Positions 36,870 to 46,399 of a DNA stretch of 64,000 nt are shown one piece after another (positions within the stretch are counted from its first letter, which is position 1; the number at the start of each line of letters is the position of its first letter). Location of the stretch: positions 434,001 to 498,000 of the forward strand of contig NZ_VZPV01000001.1 in assembly GCF_008801405.1 (NCBI RefSeq). The letters run 5' to 3'. This DNA is from Ralstonia insidiosa (lineage in GTDB: Bacteria > Pseudomonadota > Gammaproteobacteria > Burkholderiales > Burkholderiaceae). The position numbers were made by a program, and so were the translations under genes. The notes under the pieces are model-generated. The model was not told the origin of the DNA. It did not search any database and worked only from the letters and a program-made list of their open reading frames with translations.

Positions 36870-36905
36870 CAAAAAAACGCCCGCAGCAATGCGGGCGTTC
36901 TGCTT
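36870..36905 (+). terminator. Intrinsic terminator after slt
   Basis: AACGCCCGCA-GCAA-TGCGGGCGTT hairpin (36876-36899) followed by TCTGCTTTG; a run of seven A precedes it. Confidence 0.75.
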
Positions 36906-37041
36906 TGGGGACGGGCGTGCTTGCGATCACAACGGTGCGGCGCGGAGCACATCGCACCGGTACGCCTTGGGGGCGGTCGCCTTCGGGATGTATTGTGGTG
37001 GAGCCCCCTCTGTCCCTCTCCTCCCGTCTTGGAGATGCATC

Positions 37042-38046
37042 ATGCACACCTCCAATCTGCTCGTTTTCGGTGGCACCGGTTTCATCGGCACGCAGTTGCT
37101 CTCGCGGCTGGTGACCGAGACCTTTGCCGCGCCCGGCCTGCCCGAAGGCCGCGTGATCGTGCCCACGCGCGATGCCGAATCCGCTCGGGCGCACAACCTG
37201 ACATTGCTGCCGCGCGTGGATGTGATGGATGCCGACATCTACGCCGACGACGCTCTCGACGCGCTATTCCTGGCGCTCACTGAACGCGGCGGCAAGCACT
37301 GCGCCGTCATCAACCTCGTCGGCGTGTTGCAGGACGAGCGTGCGATGCCCTACGGTCCTGCGTTCCAGCGCGTGCACGTTGACTTGCCGCGTCGCATCGT
37401 CGCCGCTTGCCGCCGGCACGGCGTAGACCGGCTGCTGCACATGAGCGCGCTGGGCGCTGATCCGGCCGGCCCGTCGATGTATCAGCGCAGCAAGGGCGAT
37501 GGCGAACGCGTGGTGATGAACAGTGAGCTGGACTGGACGGTGTTTCGCCCCTCCGTGGTGTTTGGCCCGCAGGATCACTTTCTCAACCTGTTCGCCCGCA
37601 TGCAGTGCATGGCGCCGTTCGTGCCGCTGGCCTGTGCTGATGCGCGCTTCCAGCCGGTCTATGTGGACGACGTGGCGGCCGCCTTCGTCAACGCGCTCGA
37701 CAACCCGGCCACCATCCGGCATGCGTATCCGCTGGTCGGCCCGCGCATCTACACGCTGGCTGAACTGATGCGCTTTGCAGGACGCGCCAGCGGCCACCGC
37801 CGCTGGATCGTGCCGCTGCCGGAGGGCCTGGGCCGCATGCAGGCGGCGCTGTTCGAGCACCTGCCGGGGGCGCCCATCTCGCGCGATAACCTGGATTCCA
37901 TGCGCGTGGACAACGTCAGCATGGAGCCCGTTGCCCCGGAACTCGGCATCCACCCGCTCGGGATGGAGGCCGTGATGCTGCCTGCGCTGGCCGGATTCGG
38001 CCTGAACCCAAGGCTGAGCGCAGCGCGCGCCCGGGCGCATCGGTAG
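37042..38046 (+). CDS. NDUFA9-like NAD(P)-binding protein (atypical SDR)
   Basis: 334 residues. The ATG at 37042 has GGAG upstream. Rossmann motif LLVFGGTGFIGTQLLSRL at the N-terminus, then VINLVGVLQDE, HMSALGADPAGPSMYQRSKG with a Tyr-x3-Lys-like segment, and VYVDDVAAAFVNALDNP. This is the pattern of bacterial complex-I NDUFA9-like proteins, atypical extended SDRs often encoded near slt and cca in Burkholderiales. Whether it binds a lipid or quinone-related substrate is unknown. Confidence 0.87.
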   Translation: MHTSNLLVFGGTGFIGTQLLSRLVTETFAAPGLPEGRVIVPTRDAESARAHNLTLLPRVDVMDADIYADDALDALFLALTERGGKHCAVINLVGVLQDERAMPYGPAFQRVHVDLPRRIVAACRRHGVDRLLHMSALGADPAGPSMYQRSKGDGERVVMNSELDWTVFRPSVVFGPQDHFLNLFARMQCMAPFVPLACADARFQPVYVDDVAAAFVNALDNPATIRHAYPLVGPRIYTLAELMRFAGRASGHRRWIVPLPEGLGRMQAALFEHLPGAPISRDNLDSMRVDNVSMEPVAPELGIHPLGMEAVMLPALAGFGLNPRLSAARARAHR

Positions 38047-38263
38047 CGGGCCTGCACCGCAGCGCGCCTCGCTTGTGAGGCCACTTCACAACCGTGGCCA
38101 ATCCGTTTCATTTTGTCGCGCTGCAGCGCAGGGCTAGAATGACTCGTTCGCCCCACGCTGCAGCCCCTTTCTCCATCGCCAAACACAAGAGCGTTCTGGT
38201 GCGTCGGCGTGACATACGCGAACTCCCACAATAATTGCAGTGCACTCTCCAAGGACGGGAATC

Positions 38264-38953
38264 ATGAAACTGGTCATCGGCAACAAGAACTATTCGTCGT
38301 GGTCGCTACGCCCGTGGCTGCTGGCCAAGCAGGCCGGCATCCCGTTTGAAGAGATCCGTGTGCGCCTGGCGAGCGAGACCTTTGCCGCCGACGTGGCACG
38401 CCATTCGCCCGCTGGCCGTGTGCCCGTGCTGGTGGACGGTGACATGAACGTGTGGGATTCGCTCGCCATCTGCGAGACGCTGGCCGAGCGCTTCCCACGC
38501 GCGCAACTGTGGCCGGCGGACCCGAAGGCCCGTGCGCACGCCCGCTCGATCTGCGCCGAGATGCACTCCGGCTTTGGCAACCTGCGCAACAACATGCCGA
38601 TGAACGTGACGGCCGTGCTGCCCGGCATGGGCTGGAACGTGGCCGTGCAGCGCGACATCGATCGCATCGCGCAGATGTGGACCGAGCTGCGCCAGAAGTA
38701 CGCCGCCGAAGGCCCGTTCCTGTTCGGCCACTTCACGGTGGCAGACGCGTTCTACGCGCCGGTGGTCAGCCGCTTTGCCACGTACGGCGTGCGCCTGCCC
38801 GAAGCCGCCAAGGCCTATGCAGACCACATTCTCAACCTGCCCGCCATGCAGGAGTGGATTGACGGCGCACGCGCTGAGAACGACTTCATCGCCGACGACG
38901 AGCCGTACCGCACCGCGCTGGATGAGGAAACGCTGGTCGCCGCCAATCAATGA
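38264..38953 (+). CDS. Glutathione S-transferase family protein
   Basis: 229 residues. N-terminal thioredoxin-fold domain (KLVIGNKNYSSWSLRPWLLA) with the catalytic Ser candidate in SSWS and the cis-Pro in RVPVLVDGDMNVWDSLAICE; the C-terminal helical domain includes LFGHFTVADAFYAPVVSRF. Start at ATG 38264 after AAGGACGGG. It overlaps the cca gene by four bases (ATGA), so the two are cotranslated. Substrate unknown. Confidence 0.9.
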   Translation: MKLVIGNKNYSSWSLRPWLLAKQAGIPFEEIRVRLASETFAADVARHSPAGRVPVLVDGDMNVWDSLAICETLAERFPRAQLWPADPKARAHARSICAEMHSGFGNLRNNMPMNVTAVLPGMGWNVAVQRDIDRIAQMWTELRQKYAAEGPFLFGHFTVADAFYAPVVSRFATYGVRLPEAAKAYADHILNLPAMQEWIDGARAENDFIADDEPYRTALDEETLVAANQ

Positions 38954-40245
38954 CGGAACGCGCAACACAAGCGGGGCGCGCCGAAGCCATTGTTGATCCG
39001 GCCACGCACGGGCTGGAGGTATATGCCGTGGGCGGCGCGATTCGTGATGCGCTGCTCGGGCTGCCCGTGCAGGATCGCGACTACGTGGTCGTTGGCGCCA
39101 CGCCGGAAGACCTGGAGGCACGCGGCTTTCGTGCTGTCGGCAAGGATTTCCCGGTCTTCCTGCACCCGCGCACGCAGGCCGAGTACGCCCTCGCCCGTAC
39201 CGAGCGCAAGACGGCGGCTGGCTATAAGGGCTTCTCGGTCTACTACGCGCCCGACGTCAAACTCGAAGACGACCTGATCCGCCGCGACCTGACCATCAAC
39301 GCGATGGCGCAGCGTGTGGCGGAAGATGGTGCGCTGGTTGGCCCGGTCATCGACCCGTACGGTGGGCAGGCGGATCTGTCCGCGCGCACGTTCCGGCATG
39401 TGTCGGATGCGTTTGTGGAAGACCCGGTGCGCATCTTGCGCCTGGCGCGCTTTGCGGCGCGTTTTGCCGAATTTCACGTTGCGCCCGAGACCAACGCGCT
39501 GATGCAGCGCATGGTGCAGGCCGGTGAGGTGGATGCACTGGTGCCCGAGCGCGTGTGGCAGGAAATCGCCCGCGGGCTGATGGAGGCGCACCCGCAGCGC
39601 ATGTTTGCCGTGCTGCGTGACTGTGGCGCGCTGGTGCGCTTGCTGCCCGAGCTCGATCGGCTGTGGGGCGTGCCGCAGCGTGCCGACTATCACCCCGAAG
39701 TCGACACCGGCGTGCACACCATGATGGTGATCGAGACCGCCGCCGCCATGGGCGCGCCGCTGCCCGTGCGCTTTGCTGCGCTGGTACATGACCTCGGCAA
39801 GGGCACCACGCCCGACGACATCCTGCCGCGCCACATCGGCCACGAAGACCGCAGCGTGCCGATGATCGAGGAGGTCTGCCAACGCCTGCGTGTGCCGACG
39901 GATTGCCGCGAGCTGGCATTGGTCGTCGCACGCGAGCACGGCAACATCCACCGCAGCGATGGGTTTGATGCGACGGCGCTGGTACGCCTGCTGGAGCGCT
40001 GCGACGCGCTGCGCAAGCCCGAGCGTTTCCGTCTGGCGCTGCAGGCGTGCGAGGCGGATGCCCGTGGCCGACTCGGGTTTGAGGATCGCGCCTATCCGCA
40101 AACGGAACGCCTGTTGCAAGCGTTGCAGGCCGCATCGTCCATTGATGCCGGCGCCGTTGCCAAGCGCTACGCCGACAACCCGGCGCACATCAAGCAGGCC
40201 GTGCACGTGGCGCGCATCGAGGCGGTCACGCAGGCCGGTATCTAG
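38950..40245 (+). CDS. cca: Multifunctional CCA protein (tRNA nucleotidyltransferase with HD domain)
   Basis: 431 residues. Adds or repairs the 3' CCA of tRNAs. Motifs: YAVGGAIRDALLG, DRDYVVVGATPEDLEARGF with the catalytic DxD, the RRDLTINAMA loop, and DPVRILRLARFAARF. Residues 225 onward form an HD phosphohydrolase domain (HPEVDTGVHTMMVIETAA, ALVHDLGKGTT), as in bacterial enzymes with phosphatase and 2',3'-cyclic phosphodiesterase activity. It is coupled to the GST gene by an overlap of four bases. Confidence 0.96.
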   Translation: MTERATQAGRAEAIVDPATHGLEVYAVGGAIRDALLGLPVQDRDYVVVGATPEDLEARGFRAVGKDFPVFLHPRTQAEYALARTERKTAAGYKGFSVYYAPDVKLEDDLIRRDLTINAMAQRVAEDGALVGPVIDPYGGQADLSARTFRHVSDAFVEDPVRILRLARFAARFAEFHVAPETNALMQRMVQAGEVDALVPERVWQEIARGLMEAHPQRMFAVLRDCGALVRLLPELDRLWGVPQRADYHPEVDTGVHTMMVIETAAAMGAPLPVRFAALVHDLGKGTTPDDILPRHIGHEDRSVPMIEEVCQRLRVPTDCRELALVVAREHGNIHRSDGFDATALVRLLERCDALRKPERFRLALQACEADARGRLGFEDRAYPQTERLLQALQAASSIDAGAVAKRYADNPAHIKQAVHVARIEAVTQAGI

Positions 40246-40256
40246 CGCAACGCAGC

Positions 40257-40814
40257 TCAGCTCGGCTCGGCCTGCGCGGCCAGCCGCTGCGACATCGCAA
40301 ACAACTTCAGGAAGAACGCACGGAACGCCTCGGGATCGGGGCGTGCCGTGGTCTGCTGCGCGCCGATAAAGCACAGGTGCGCGATGCGGCCCCAGAACGC
40401 CGCGTCATCCGGTGCGCCACCCTCCAGGCTGCACAGCGAGGTGGCGAAGGCCAGCCGCAGGGCATCCACACGCTGCATGGTGTCGGCCACCAGCGGCTCG
40501 CGCATCGCCCAGGCGCGGATGGCGACTTCGCGCTGCGGGTGCATCGATGCGGCGACGTCGAGGTAGCGCATGAGCAGGGTCTCTGCCGTGTCGCCAGGCT
40601 GGATGAGCGAGAGGATGCTGCCGGTATAGGTGCGCTCCCACTCGGCAAGCAGGCTGCGCACGTAGTCGTCGCGGCTGGTGAAGTGGTGGTAGAACGCGCC
40701 GCGTGTCACGTTCAGGCGACGGGCGAGGCGCTCCGCAGAAATGCCGACAGCCCCTTCGATGTCGAGCAACTCGAAACCGGCTTCGATCCAGTGCGCGCGG
40801 GTGGTCTTGGGCAT
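40257..40814 (-). CDS. TetR-family transcriptional regulator
   Basis: 185 residues. HTH in residues 1-50 (AVGISAERLARRLNVTRGAF, YHHFTSRDDYVRSLLAEW), followed by a helical ligand-binding domain. It is divergent from the flavin oxidoreductase at 40904 with 89 nt between the start codons, so it probably represses that gene and itself. Ligand unknown. Confidence 0.9.
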   Translation of the reverse strand: MPKTTRAHWIEAGFELLDIEGAVGISAERLARRLNVTRGAFYHHFTSRDDYVRSLLAEWERTYTGSILSLIQPGDTAETLLMRYLDVAASMHPQREVAIRAWAMREPLVADTMQRVDALRLAFATSLCSLEGGAPDDAAFWGRIAHLCFIGAQQTTARPDPEAFRAFFLKLFAMSQRLAAQAEPS

Positions 40815-40903
40815 GGTGGCGTCCTTGGGGCAAAAACTGACAGGCTGTGTAGGGTGCGCAGCCGGCCGGTATTGTAGGCGCCGTCATCTCCTTCTTCCTT
40901 GCC

Positions 40904-42241
40904 ATGCGACATTTCATCGTTGTGGGTGCGGGCATTGCCGGGCTCAATGCCGCGCGCCATCTGCAGCGGGCCGGCTGCTCCGTCACCGTGCTGGAAGCGG
41001 CACGCTCGCCCGGCGGGCGCATCCGCAGCGTGCCCTTCCACGGCCAGACCATCGAGTGCGGCGCGCAGTTCGTGTCATCGCGCTACCGCTACGTGCTGCC
41101 ATTGCTGCAGGAGGCTGGGCTGGCCTCGCGCCTGCGCAAGACTTCGGCGGTGGCGGCCATGCAACGCGGGCCGGTGTTCCATGCGGTGCACAGCAAGCGC
41201 CCATGGACGCTCGGCACCAGCGGCCAGCTCACCTGGGGTGAAACCTGGCAAATGCTGCGCGGTGGCCTGGCCACCGCACGCGAGGTACGCGGCGTCGACC
41301 CGAGCCATTACGCCAGCCTCGCCGCACTGGACGACGAGGATGCGCAAGCCTGGAGCACCCGCGTGTTCGGCGAGGCTGCCGCGCGCTATTTCTTCGAGCC
41401 GATGGTCCACGGCCTGTACTTCCATCGGCTGGCCGGCACGTCACGCGCGCTGCTGGGTGCGCTCACGGCCTTCAACGGTGCTGACACGCTGACGGTCGAT
41501 GGTGGCTGGCAAGCCCTGCCGCGTGCGATGGCTTCAGCGCTCGACGTGCGTTACGGCGCGAATGTGGAGCAAGTCAGCGAAACGTTGGAAGGCGTACGCC
41601 TGTGCGTGAACGGGGAATGGCTCGATGCCGATGGCGCGGTGCTTGCCGTGCCGGCGCATATCGCACGCGCATGGTTGCCGCAGACTAGGCTTGGAGAATC
41701 TGCCGTGCTGGAGGCGCGCTACGCACCGAGCGTGCATGTGGCGCTGGGGCTCCCGCCGTCCTGGTCGGCACCCAAGGTGTTCCAGCCGGTGTATGGCGCG
41801 CTGTTTGCGCCGGTGGAGGGCAGTCCGCTGGCCGCACTCACGTTTCAGCAGGGGAAGACGCCCGGCGATGGTCCGATCGTCTGCGCGATGCTGGGCGAGC
41901 AGGCGGCGGCAAAGGTCGGGCACTTGAGCGATACAGCGCTGGTGCGCTTTGTCGTGGAGGCGATGGCCGCGCACCTGCCTGGCATCGACCGGGCTGCGGT
42001 GTCGACACACCTGCAGCGCTGGGAGGCAGCCGAGCCACGCTCACCCGTGGGCCGCGCACGCGCGATCGCGGCTTACCGCAACACACTCGGGCGCGATCGT
42101 CGTGTGGTTCTGGCGGGGGACTACCTCGGCAGCCCCTGGACGGATGGCGCTGCCGAAACCGGCCACTGGGCCGCACAGCATTTGCTGGCGGCCCGCATGC
42201 AGCGGCCGGATCACGCTGCACTTGCGCGGGCCGTTGCCTGA
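40904..42241 (+). CDS. FAD-dependent oxidoreductase, amine-oxidase/protoporphyrinogen-oxidase-like
   Basis: 445 residues. N-terminal FAD motif HFIVVGAGIAGLNAARHLQR with the GG doublet SPGGRIRSV, and the C-terminal flavin motif RRVVLAGDYLGSPWTDGAAE TG region. A middle stretch FFEPMVHGLYFHRLAGTSRA and an LTVDGGWQALPRAMASAL segment fit the amine-oxidase/PpoX superfamily (flavin-containing, about 450 residues). Which substrate it oxidises is unknown. It is likely governed by the divergent TetR protein. No operon partner is downstream in the same direction. Confidence 0.85.
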   Translation: MRHFIVVGAGIAGLNAARHLQRAGCSVTVLEAARSPGGRIRSVPFHGQTIECGAQFVSSRYRYVLPLLQEAGLASRLRKTSAVAAMQRGPVFHAVHSKRPWTLGTSGQLTWGETWQMLRGGLATAREVRGVDPSHYASLAALDDEDAQAWSTRVFGEAAARYFFEPMVHGLYFHRLAGTSRALLGALTAFNGADTLTVDGGWQALPRAMASALDVRYGANVEQVSETLEGVRLCVNGEWLDADGAVLAVPAHIARAWLPQTRLGESAVLEARYAPSVHVALGLPPSWSAPKVFQPVYGALFAPVEGSPLAALTFQQGKTPGDGPIVCAMLGEQAAAKVGHLSDTALVRFVVEAMAAHLPGIDRAAVSTHLQRWEAAEPRSPVGRARAIAAYRNTLGRDRRVVLAGDYLGSPWTDGAAETGHWAAQHLLAARMQRPDHAALARAVA

Positions 42242-42266
42242 GCGGAACTGATGTCGGCCTGTCCGC

Positions 42267-43172
42267 TTACTCGAACGGCGTGTCGTTCGGGTTGGCGTAC
42301 AGCGCCTTCAACGGATCGCTCATCTTGAAGTTGAAGTTCAGGCTCTTGGGCGGCACCGGACTCTCGAACCACTTGGCGTAGAGCGTATGGATCTCGCCGC
42401 TCTTCATGACGCTGGTGAGCGTGTCGTCCACCAGCTTCTTGAACGGCGGATCATCCTTGCGCAGCATGAAGCCGTACGCCTCGAACGATTGCGGCGTGCC
42501 GGTCACGACCCAGTCGGTGGGCTTCTGGGCGAGTGTGCGTGCGCCGGCCAGCAGCACGTCGTCCATCATGAACGCCGCCACGCGGCCGCTCTGCAGCGTG
42601 AGGAAGGATTCGCCATAGTCCTTGCCGCTGATGACGTTCATGTTCATCTTCTTCTCGTCGTTCATCTTGCGCAGGATGCGCTCCGACGTGGTGCCCGCAT
42701 TGGTGATGACCGACTTGCCTGCCAGGTCCGGGAAATCCTTCACGCCCGAGTTCACGCCCGTCAGCAGGCGCGTACCTGCGATGAAGAAGGTGGTCGAGAA
42801 CGCCGTCTGTTGCTCGCGCGACTTCAGATGCGTGGTCACGCCGCACTCCAGATCCACCGAGCCGTTCTGCACGAGTGACGTGCGGTTCTGCGAGGTGACC
42901 GGAATCTGCTGCACCTGCAGGTTGGGCTTGCCGGTCTTCTGCTTGACCGCGTCGATTACGCGTGTGCACAGGTCCGCCGAGAAACCGATGATCTTGTTCT
43001 GGCTGTCGCGGTACGAAAACGGAATCGACGATTCGCGCACGCCGATCAGGATGGTGTTGCTGTCCTGGATCTTCTTGAGCGTGCCGTCGAGTGCCTGCGC
43101 CTGTGCGCCAACGGCGGACAGGGCGGCCAGCGCCAGCGGGATGGACCGGATACACCGGGTGGTCAAACGCAT
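42267..43172 (-). CDS. Polar amino-acid-type ABC transporter substrate-binding protein (third copy in window)
   Basis: 301 residues. Signal peptide RSIPLALAALSAVGAQAQA; SBP_bac_3 fold with VRESSIPFSYRDSQNKIIGF, QNRTSLVQNGSVDLECGV and VITNAGTTSERILRKMNDE. It is the last gene of the rpiR-aminotransferase-BKACE unit, 81 nt behind BKACE. No membrane subunit is present, so transport depends on another permease. It is more diverged from the pair at 5.1-7.2 kb than those are from each other. Its ligand may be the compound degraded by this operon. Confidence 0.88.
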   Translation of the reverse strand: MRLTTRCIRSIPLALAALSAVGAQAQALDGTLKKIQDSNTILIGVRESSIPFSYRDSQNKIIGFSADLCTRVIDAVKQKTGKPNLQVQQIPVTSQNRTSLVQNGSVDLECGVTTHLKSREQQTAFSTTFFIAGTRLLTGVNSGVKDFPDLAGKSVITNAGTTSERILRKMNDEKKMNMNVISGKDYGESFLTLQSGRVAAFMMDDVLLAGARTLAQKPTDWVVTGTPQSFEAYGFMLRKDDPPFKKLVDDTLTSVMKSGEIHTLYAKWFESPVPPKSLNFNFKMSDPLKALYANPNDTPFE

Positions 43173-43253
43173 GCTTCCTCCAATGGTTGTGTGACGCGGC
43201 CTTGTGTGTGGCCGTCTGGTCGGTGGCTTCGTGGTGATGAATGCGAAAGAGGC

Positions 43254-44099
43254 CTAGCGGCCGAACCAGGCGCGCAGCTCCGCCGCACTGGCCAGTGGGC
43301 GATGCAGTGCGTCGAGGTGGCCTCGCAGGTTGGTGATGAGTGCCGCGTTGTCGGGCGCGGTGCTGCCGTCGGGCAGCATCATGTTGTTCTCGAAGCCCAG
43401 GCGGGCGTGACCACCGAGCAGGGCTGCGGTGAGCGCGCATTCGGCTTCGCGCGGGCCGAATGCACACATCGCCCACGGCACGTTGGCGGTGACCTCGCCG
43501 CCGTCAGCCCAGGCTTGCAGGAACGGCAGCAGATCCGACGGATCCGAGCGCTGCCCCGCCGAGTAGCGGCCGAGCACGAACAGCACCCAATGCGGTGTAT
43601 CAGGCAACACACCGCGCGCACGCAGGTCGCGGTAGCGCACCACGTCATCGGCGGAATACAGGATGTACTGGATGGCCGTGCGCGCCGCGGCAAGCTCGCC
43701 AAAGAAGCGCGTGGCTTCTGCCTCGTGCGCCGTATCCGGAACCAGTTCGCGCAGCGCGGCGGAGATGGCCTCCGGCTGCAAGGCCCGCACCGAGGCCATT
43801 TGTTGTTCCGGCGTGTAGATGCCGACCGCTTCCGTGGTGATCTGGAGGACCAGTGCATCACCCACCGCCTGCCGTACGGCGGCGATGGCCGGGCGGTAAT
43901 GGTCGGGCTCCAGGCTGTGCGTGCCATCGGGGCGGCGCACATGCAGATGCAGCATTGCGGCGCCGGCCTCGACGCACTGGCGTGCGCAGGCGGCCAGTTC
44001 GTCGGGCGTGATCGGCAACGCGGGGTGATCGATGTGCGTCTTGCGTGCGCCATTGGGCGCAACGGCGATGGCGATGGGCTGGTTGGCTTGGTTCACCAC
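43254..44099 (-). CDS. BKACE-family enzyme (3-keto-5-aminohexanoate cleavage protein-like)
   Basis: 281 residues, DUF849/BKACE fold: zinc-dependent TIM barrel that exchanges a beta-keto acid with acetyl-CoA to give acetoacetate and an acyl-CoA. Signatures: IAVAPNGARKTHIDHPALP near the start, metal-binding His-x-His in AAMLHLHVRRPDGTHS, and HARLGFENNMMLPDGS near the C-terminus. The family covers many substrates, and the lysine-fermentation enzyme (Kce) is only one. Here it follows an aminotransferase with a 7-base overlap, suggesting that the keto acid made there is the substrate. That pairing is inference. Confidence 0.88.
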   Translation of the reverse strand: MVNQANQPIAIAVAPNGARKTHIDHPALPITPDELAACARQCVEAGAAMLHLHVRRPDGTHSLEPDHYRPAIAAVRQAVGDALVLQITTEAVGIYTPEQQMASVRALQPEAISAALRELVPDTAHEAEATRFFGELAAARTAIQYILYSADDVVRYRDLRARGVLPDTPHWVLFVLGRYSAGQRSDPSDLLPFLQAWADGGEVTANVPWAMCAFGPREAECALTAALLGGHARLGFENNMMLPDGSTAPDNAALITNLRGHLDALHRPLASAAELRAWFGR

Positions 44100-45448
44100 A
44101 CGGCCTCCGGTGCGTGGGCGGTGGCGGCATCCACGGCGTCGCCCAGGCGTTCGACGATGGCGTCGATGTCCTGCGCGGTGGCGATGAACGGCGGCGCGAG
44201 CAGGATATGGTCGCCGCGCTGGCCGTCGATCGTGCCGCCCATCGGATAGACCATCAGGCCACGCTGCATGGCTTCAGCCTTCACGCGTGCGTGCGTTTTG
44301 TGCGCAGGTGGCAGCGGTGCCTTGGTGGCACGGTCGGCAACAAGCTCCACGCCAACGAACAGCCCGCGGCCACGCACATCGCCCACGTGTGCATGGTCGG
44401 CAAAGCGGGCGCGCAATGCGGTGCGCAGTTGTTCGCCGCGCCCCCGCACGTTGGCAAGCAGGTTCTCTTCGGCAATCACCTTCTGCACTTCCAGTGCAGC
44501 TGCACACGCGGTGGCGTGGCCGATGTAGGTGTGACCATGCTGGAAGAAACCGCTGCCCCGCGTGATGGCGTCATAGATGCGGCGGCTCACCAACGTCGCG
44601 CCGATCGGCTGATACCCGCCGCCCAGGCCTTTGGCAATGGCGATCAGGTCCGGCACCACGCCGTCTTCTTCACAAGCAAACAGGTAACCCGTGCGGCCCA
44701 TGCCGGACATCACCTCGTCCAGCAACAGCAGCACGCCGTGACGGTCGCACACCGAGCGGATGCGGCGGAAGTAATCAGCCACCGGCGGCACCGCGCCGGC
44801 CGTGGCGCCGACCACCGTCTCGGCGACAAACGCGGCGACGTTTTCAGAACCCAGCTCGACGATCTTCGCGTCCAGTTCATCGGCCAGGCGCTGCACGTAT
44901 TGCCCATCGGTCTCGCCGTCGAGGCGCTCGCGGTAGGCGAAGCACGGCGAGACGTGATGCGCGGGCACCAGCAGCGGCAGGAAGGGCTCCCGACGCCAGG
45001 CGTTGCCGCCAATCGCCAGCGCGCCGAGCGTGTTGCCGTGATAGCTCTGGCGACGCGCGATGAAGAGCTGGCGCTGCGGCTGGCCGATCTCGACGAAGTA
45101 TTGGCGCGCGAGTTTCAGTGCGGCCTCGATGGCTTCCGAGCCACCGGAGACGAAGTACACGTGATCGAGATCGCCCGGCGCTGCGGCGGTCAGGCGTGCG
45201 GCCAACTCCTCGGCCACATCTGTCGTGAAGAACGACGTATGTGCGTAGGCCAGCGCGCGCACCTGCTTGCAGATGGCCTCGACCACGCGCGGATGCCCGT
45301 GGCCGAGGCACGAGACGGCCGCACCGCCGCAGGCATCCAGGTAACGCTTGCCGTCGGAGTCGATGAGGGTCATGCCCTCGCCGCCGACGGCGGTGGGCAG
45401 CGTCTTGCGCGGGTCGCGATGGAAGACGGCGGTGGTGGACGGTGTCAT
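44093..45448 (-). CDS. Class III aminotransferase (PLP-dependent)
   Basis: 451 residues. The start at 45448 begins TPSTTAVFHRDPRKTLPTAV; extra ORF sequence upstream overlaps the regulator's 3' end and is rejected. Motifs: YLDACGGAAVSCLGHGHPRV, HTSFFTTDVAEELAARL, VSGGSEAIEAALKLARQY, LLLLDEVMSGMGRTG and the PLP Lys in LIAIAKGLGGGYQPIGATLV. It belongs to the omega-amino-acid/beta-alanine:pyruvate type by overall pattern, though substrate cannot be fixed. It overlaps BKACE by 7 bases and follows rpiR by 16 nt. Confidence 0.93.
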   Translation of the reverse strand: MTPSTTAVFHRDPRKTLPTAVGGEGMTLIDSDGKRYLDACGGAAVSCLGHGHPRVVEAICKQVRALAYAHTSFFTTDVAEELAARLTAAAPGDLDHVYFVSGGSEAIEAALKLARQYFVEIGQPQRQLFIARRQSYHGNTLGALAIGGNAWRREPFLPLLVPAHHVSPCFAYRERLDGETDGQYVQRLADELDAKIVELGSENVAAFVAETVVGATAGAVPPVADYFRRIRSVCDRHGVLLLLDEVMSGMGRTGYLFACEEDGVVPDLIAIAKGLGGGYQPIGATLVSRRIYDAITRGSGFFQHGHTYIGHATACAAALEVQKVIAEENLLANVRGRGEQLRTALRARFADHAHVGDVRGRGLFVGVELVADRATKAPLPPAHKTHARVKAEAMQRGLMVYPMGGTIDGQRGDHILLAPPFIATAQDIDAIVERLGDAVDAATAHAPEAVW

Positions 45449-45464
45449 GGTCGGTCGGGGTGTG

Positions 45465-46385
45465 TCAGCGTTGGGTGGGGACGACGGGCGCGGGATGCGC
45501 GACAGCCGCTTCACTGCGGCGGGCACTGCGCACGTAGGCTTGTTGCTGTTTGAGTTGGGCGTCGCTGTCGGCCAAGTGGGCGAGCGCGGTGGTGCCGGCG
45601 CGGCGGAACCATGTCATCAGCAGCGCATCGAGCAGTGCCAGCGGCGCGGCCAGCGAATGGAAGAACGACGGGATCGCCACGGGCGCAACGAGCTGCTGCC
45701 ACGCCAGCTCGGCACCGGGCGCGATCGCGCTGTCGGTCACATAGACGAGGCGTGCGCCGCGGGCATGCGCGTACTGCATCGCCTCGATCACTTCGCGCGT
45801 GTACGGGTCGAACGTGACAGCGATGACGACATCGCCCTCCCCGCAAAAACGCAGCGGATCGGCCAGCGTGTTGCCTGCGCCGCTGCACAGCGTGACCTTG
45901 TCGTCGAACAGCTGCGCGGCGTAACCAAATGCGTGCGTGAGCGCGAGGCAGCTGCGCGCGCCGAGCAGATAGACGCGGCGTGCGGCACACAATGCGTCGG
46001 CGGCGGTTTCCAGCGCGGCCAGATTGGCTGGAGAGAACGCCGATTGCACGTGCGCGCCGATGGCGGTGCCGATGCGTTCGGCATCGGACGCACCTGCCGC
46101 ATCGGTACCCTGCAGCGTGCTGGCCCGGCCGGCAAAGCCGTCTGCCTGCTGGCGCAGTTGATTCACGCAGATGTCGCGTAGCGCGGCAAAGTCTTCAAAA
46201 CCCAGCGCCCGTGCAAGGCGCGAGAACGTAGCCGGCGGCAGGTCGCAGCGCCGCGCCAGATCGCGCATGGAAAGCAGCGCGATGTCGTGCTGGTGGGTTT
46301 CCAGCAGCATGGCGGCACGCTGCAACTGCGGCGACAGATCTGCTGCGCGTTCGCGCAACGTCTGCATGAGCCTTTCGAAAGTCAT
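45465..46385 (-). CDS. MurR/RpiR-family transcriptional regulator
   Basis: 306 residues. N-terminal HTH_6 domain (SMRDLARRCDLPPATFSRLA, RALGFEDFAALRDI) and a C-terminal SIS domain (RRVYLLGARSCLALTHAFGY, DVVIAVTFDPYTREVIEAMQ) that usually binds a sugar phosphate. It is first in the operon with an aminotransferase, BKACE and a binding protein, so it is likely the pathway regulator; RpiR-type control of amino-acid catabolism is known in some bacteria. A candidate operator lies just upstream. Confidence 0.92.
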   Translation of the reverse strand: MTFERLMQTLRERAADLSPQLQRAAMLLETHQHDIALLSMRDLARRCDLPPATFSRLARALGFEDFAALRDICVNQLRQQADGFAGRASTLQGTDAAGASDAERIGTAIGAHVQSAFSPANLAALETAADALCAARRVYLLGARSCLALTHAFGYAAQLFDDKVTLCSGAGNTLADPLRFCGEGDVVIAVTFDPYTREVIEAMQYAHARGARLVYVTDSAIAPGAELAWQQLVAPVAIPSFFHSLAAPLALLDALLMTWFRRAGTTALAHLADSDAQLKQQQAYVRSARRSEAAVAHPAPVVPTQR

Positions 46386-46399
46386 CGAGATCGCGATAT

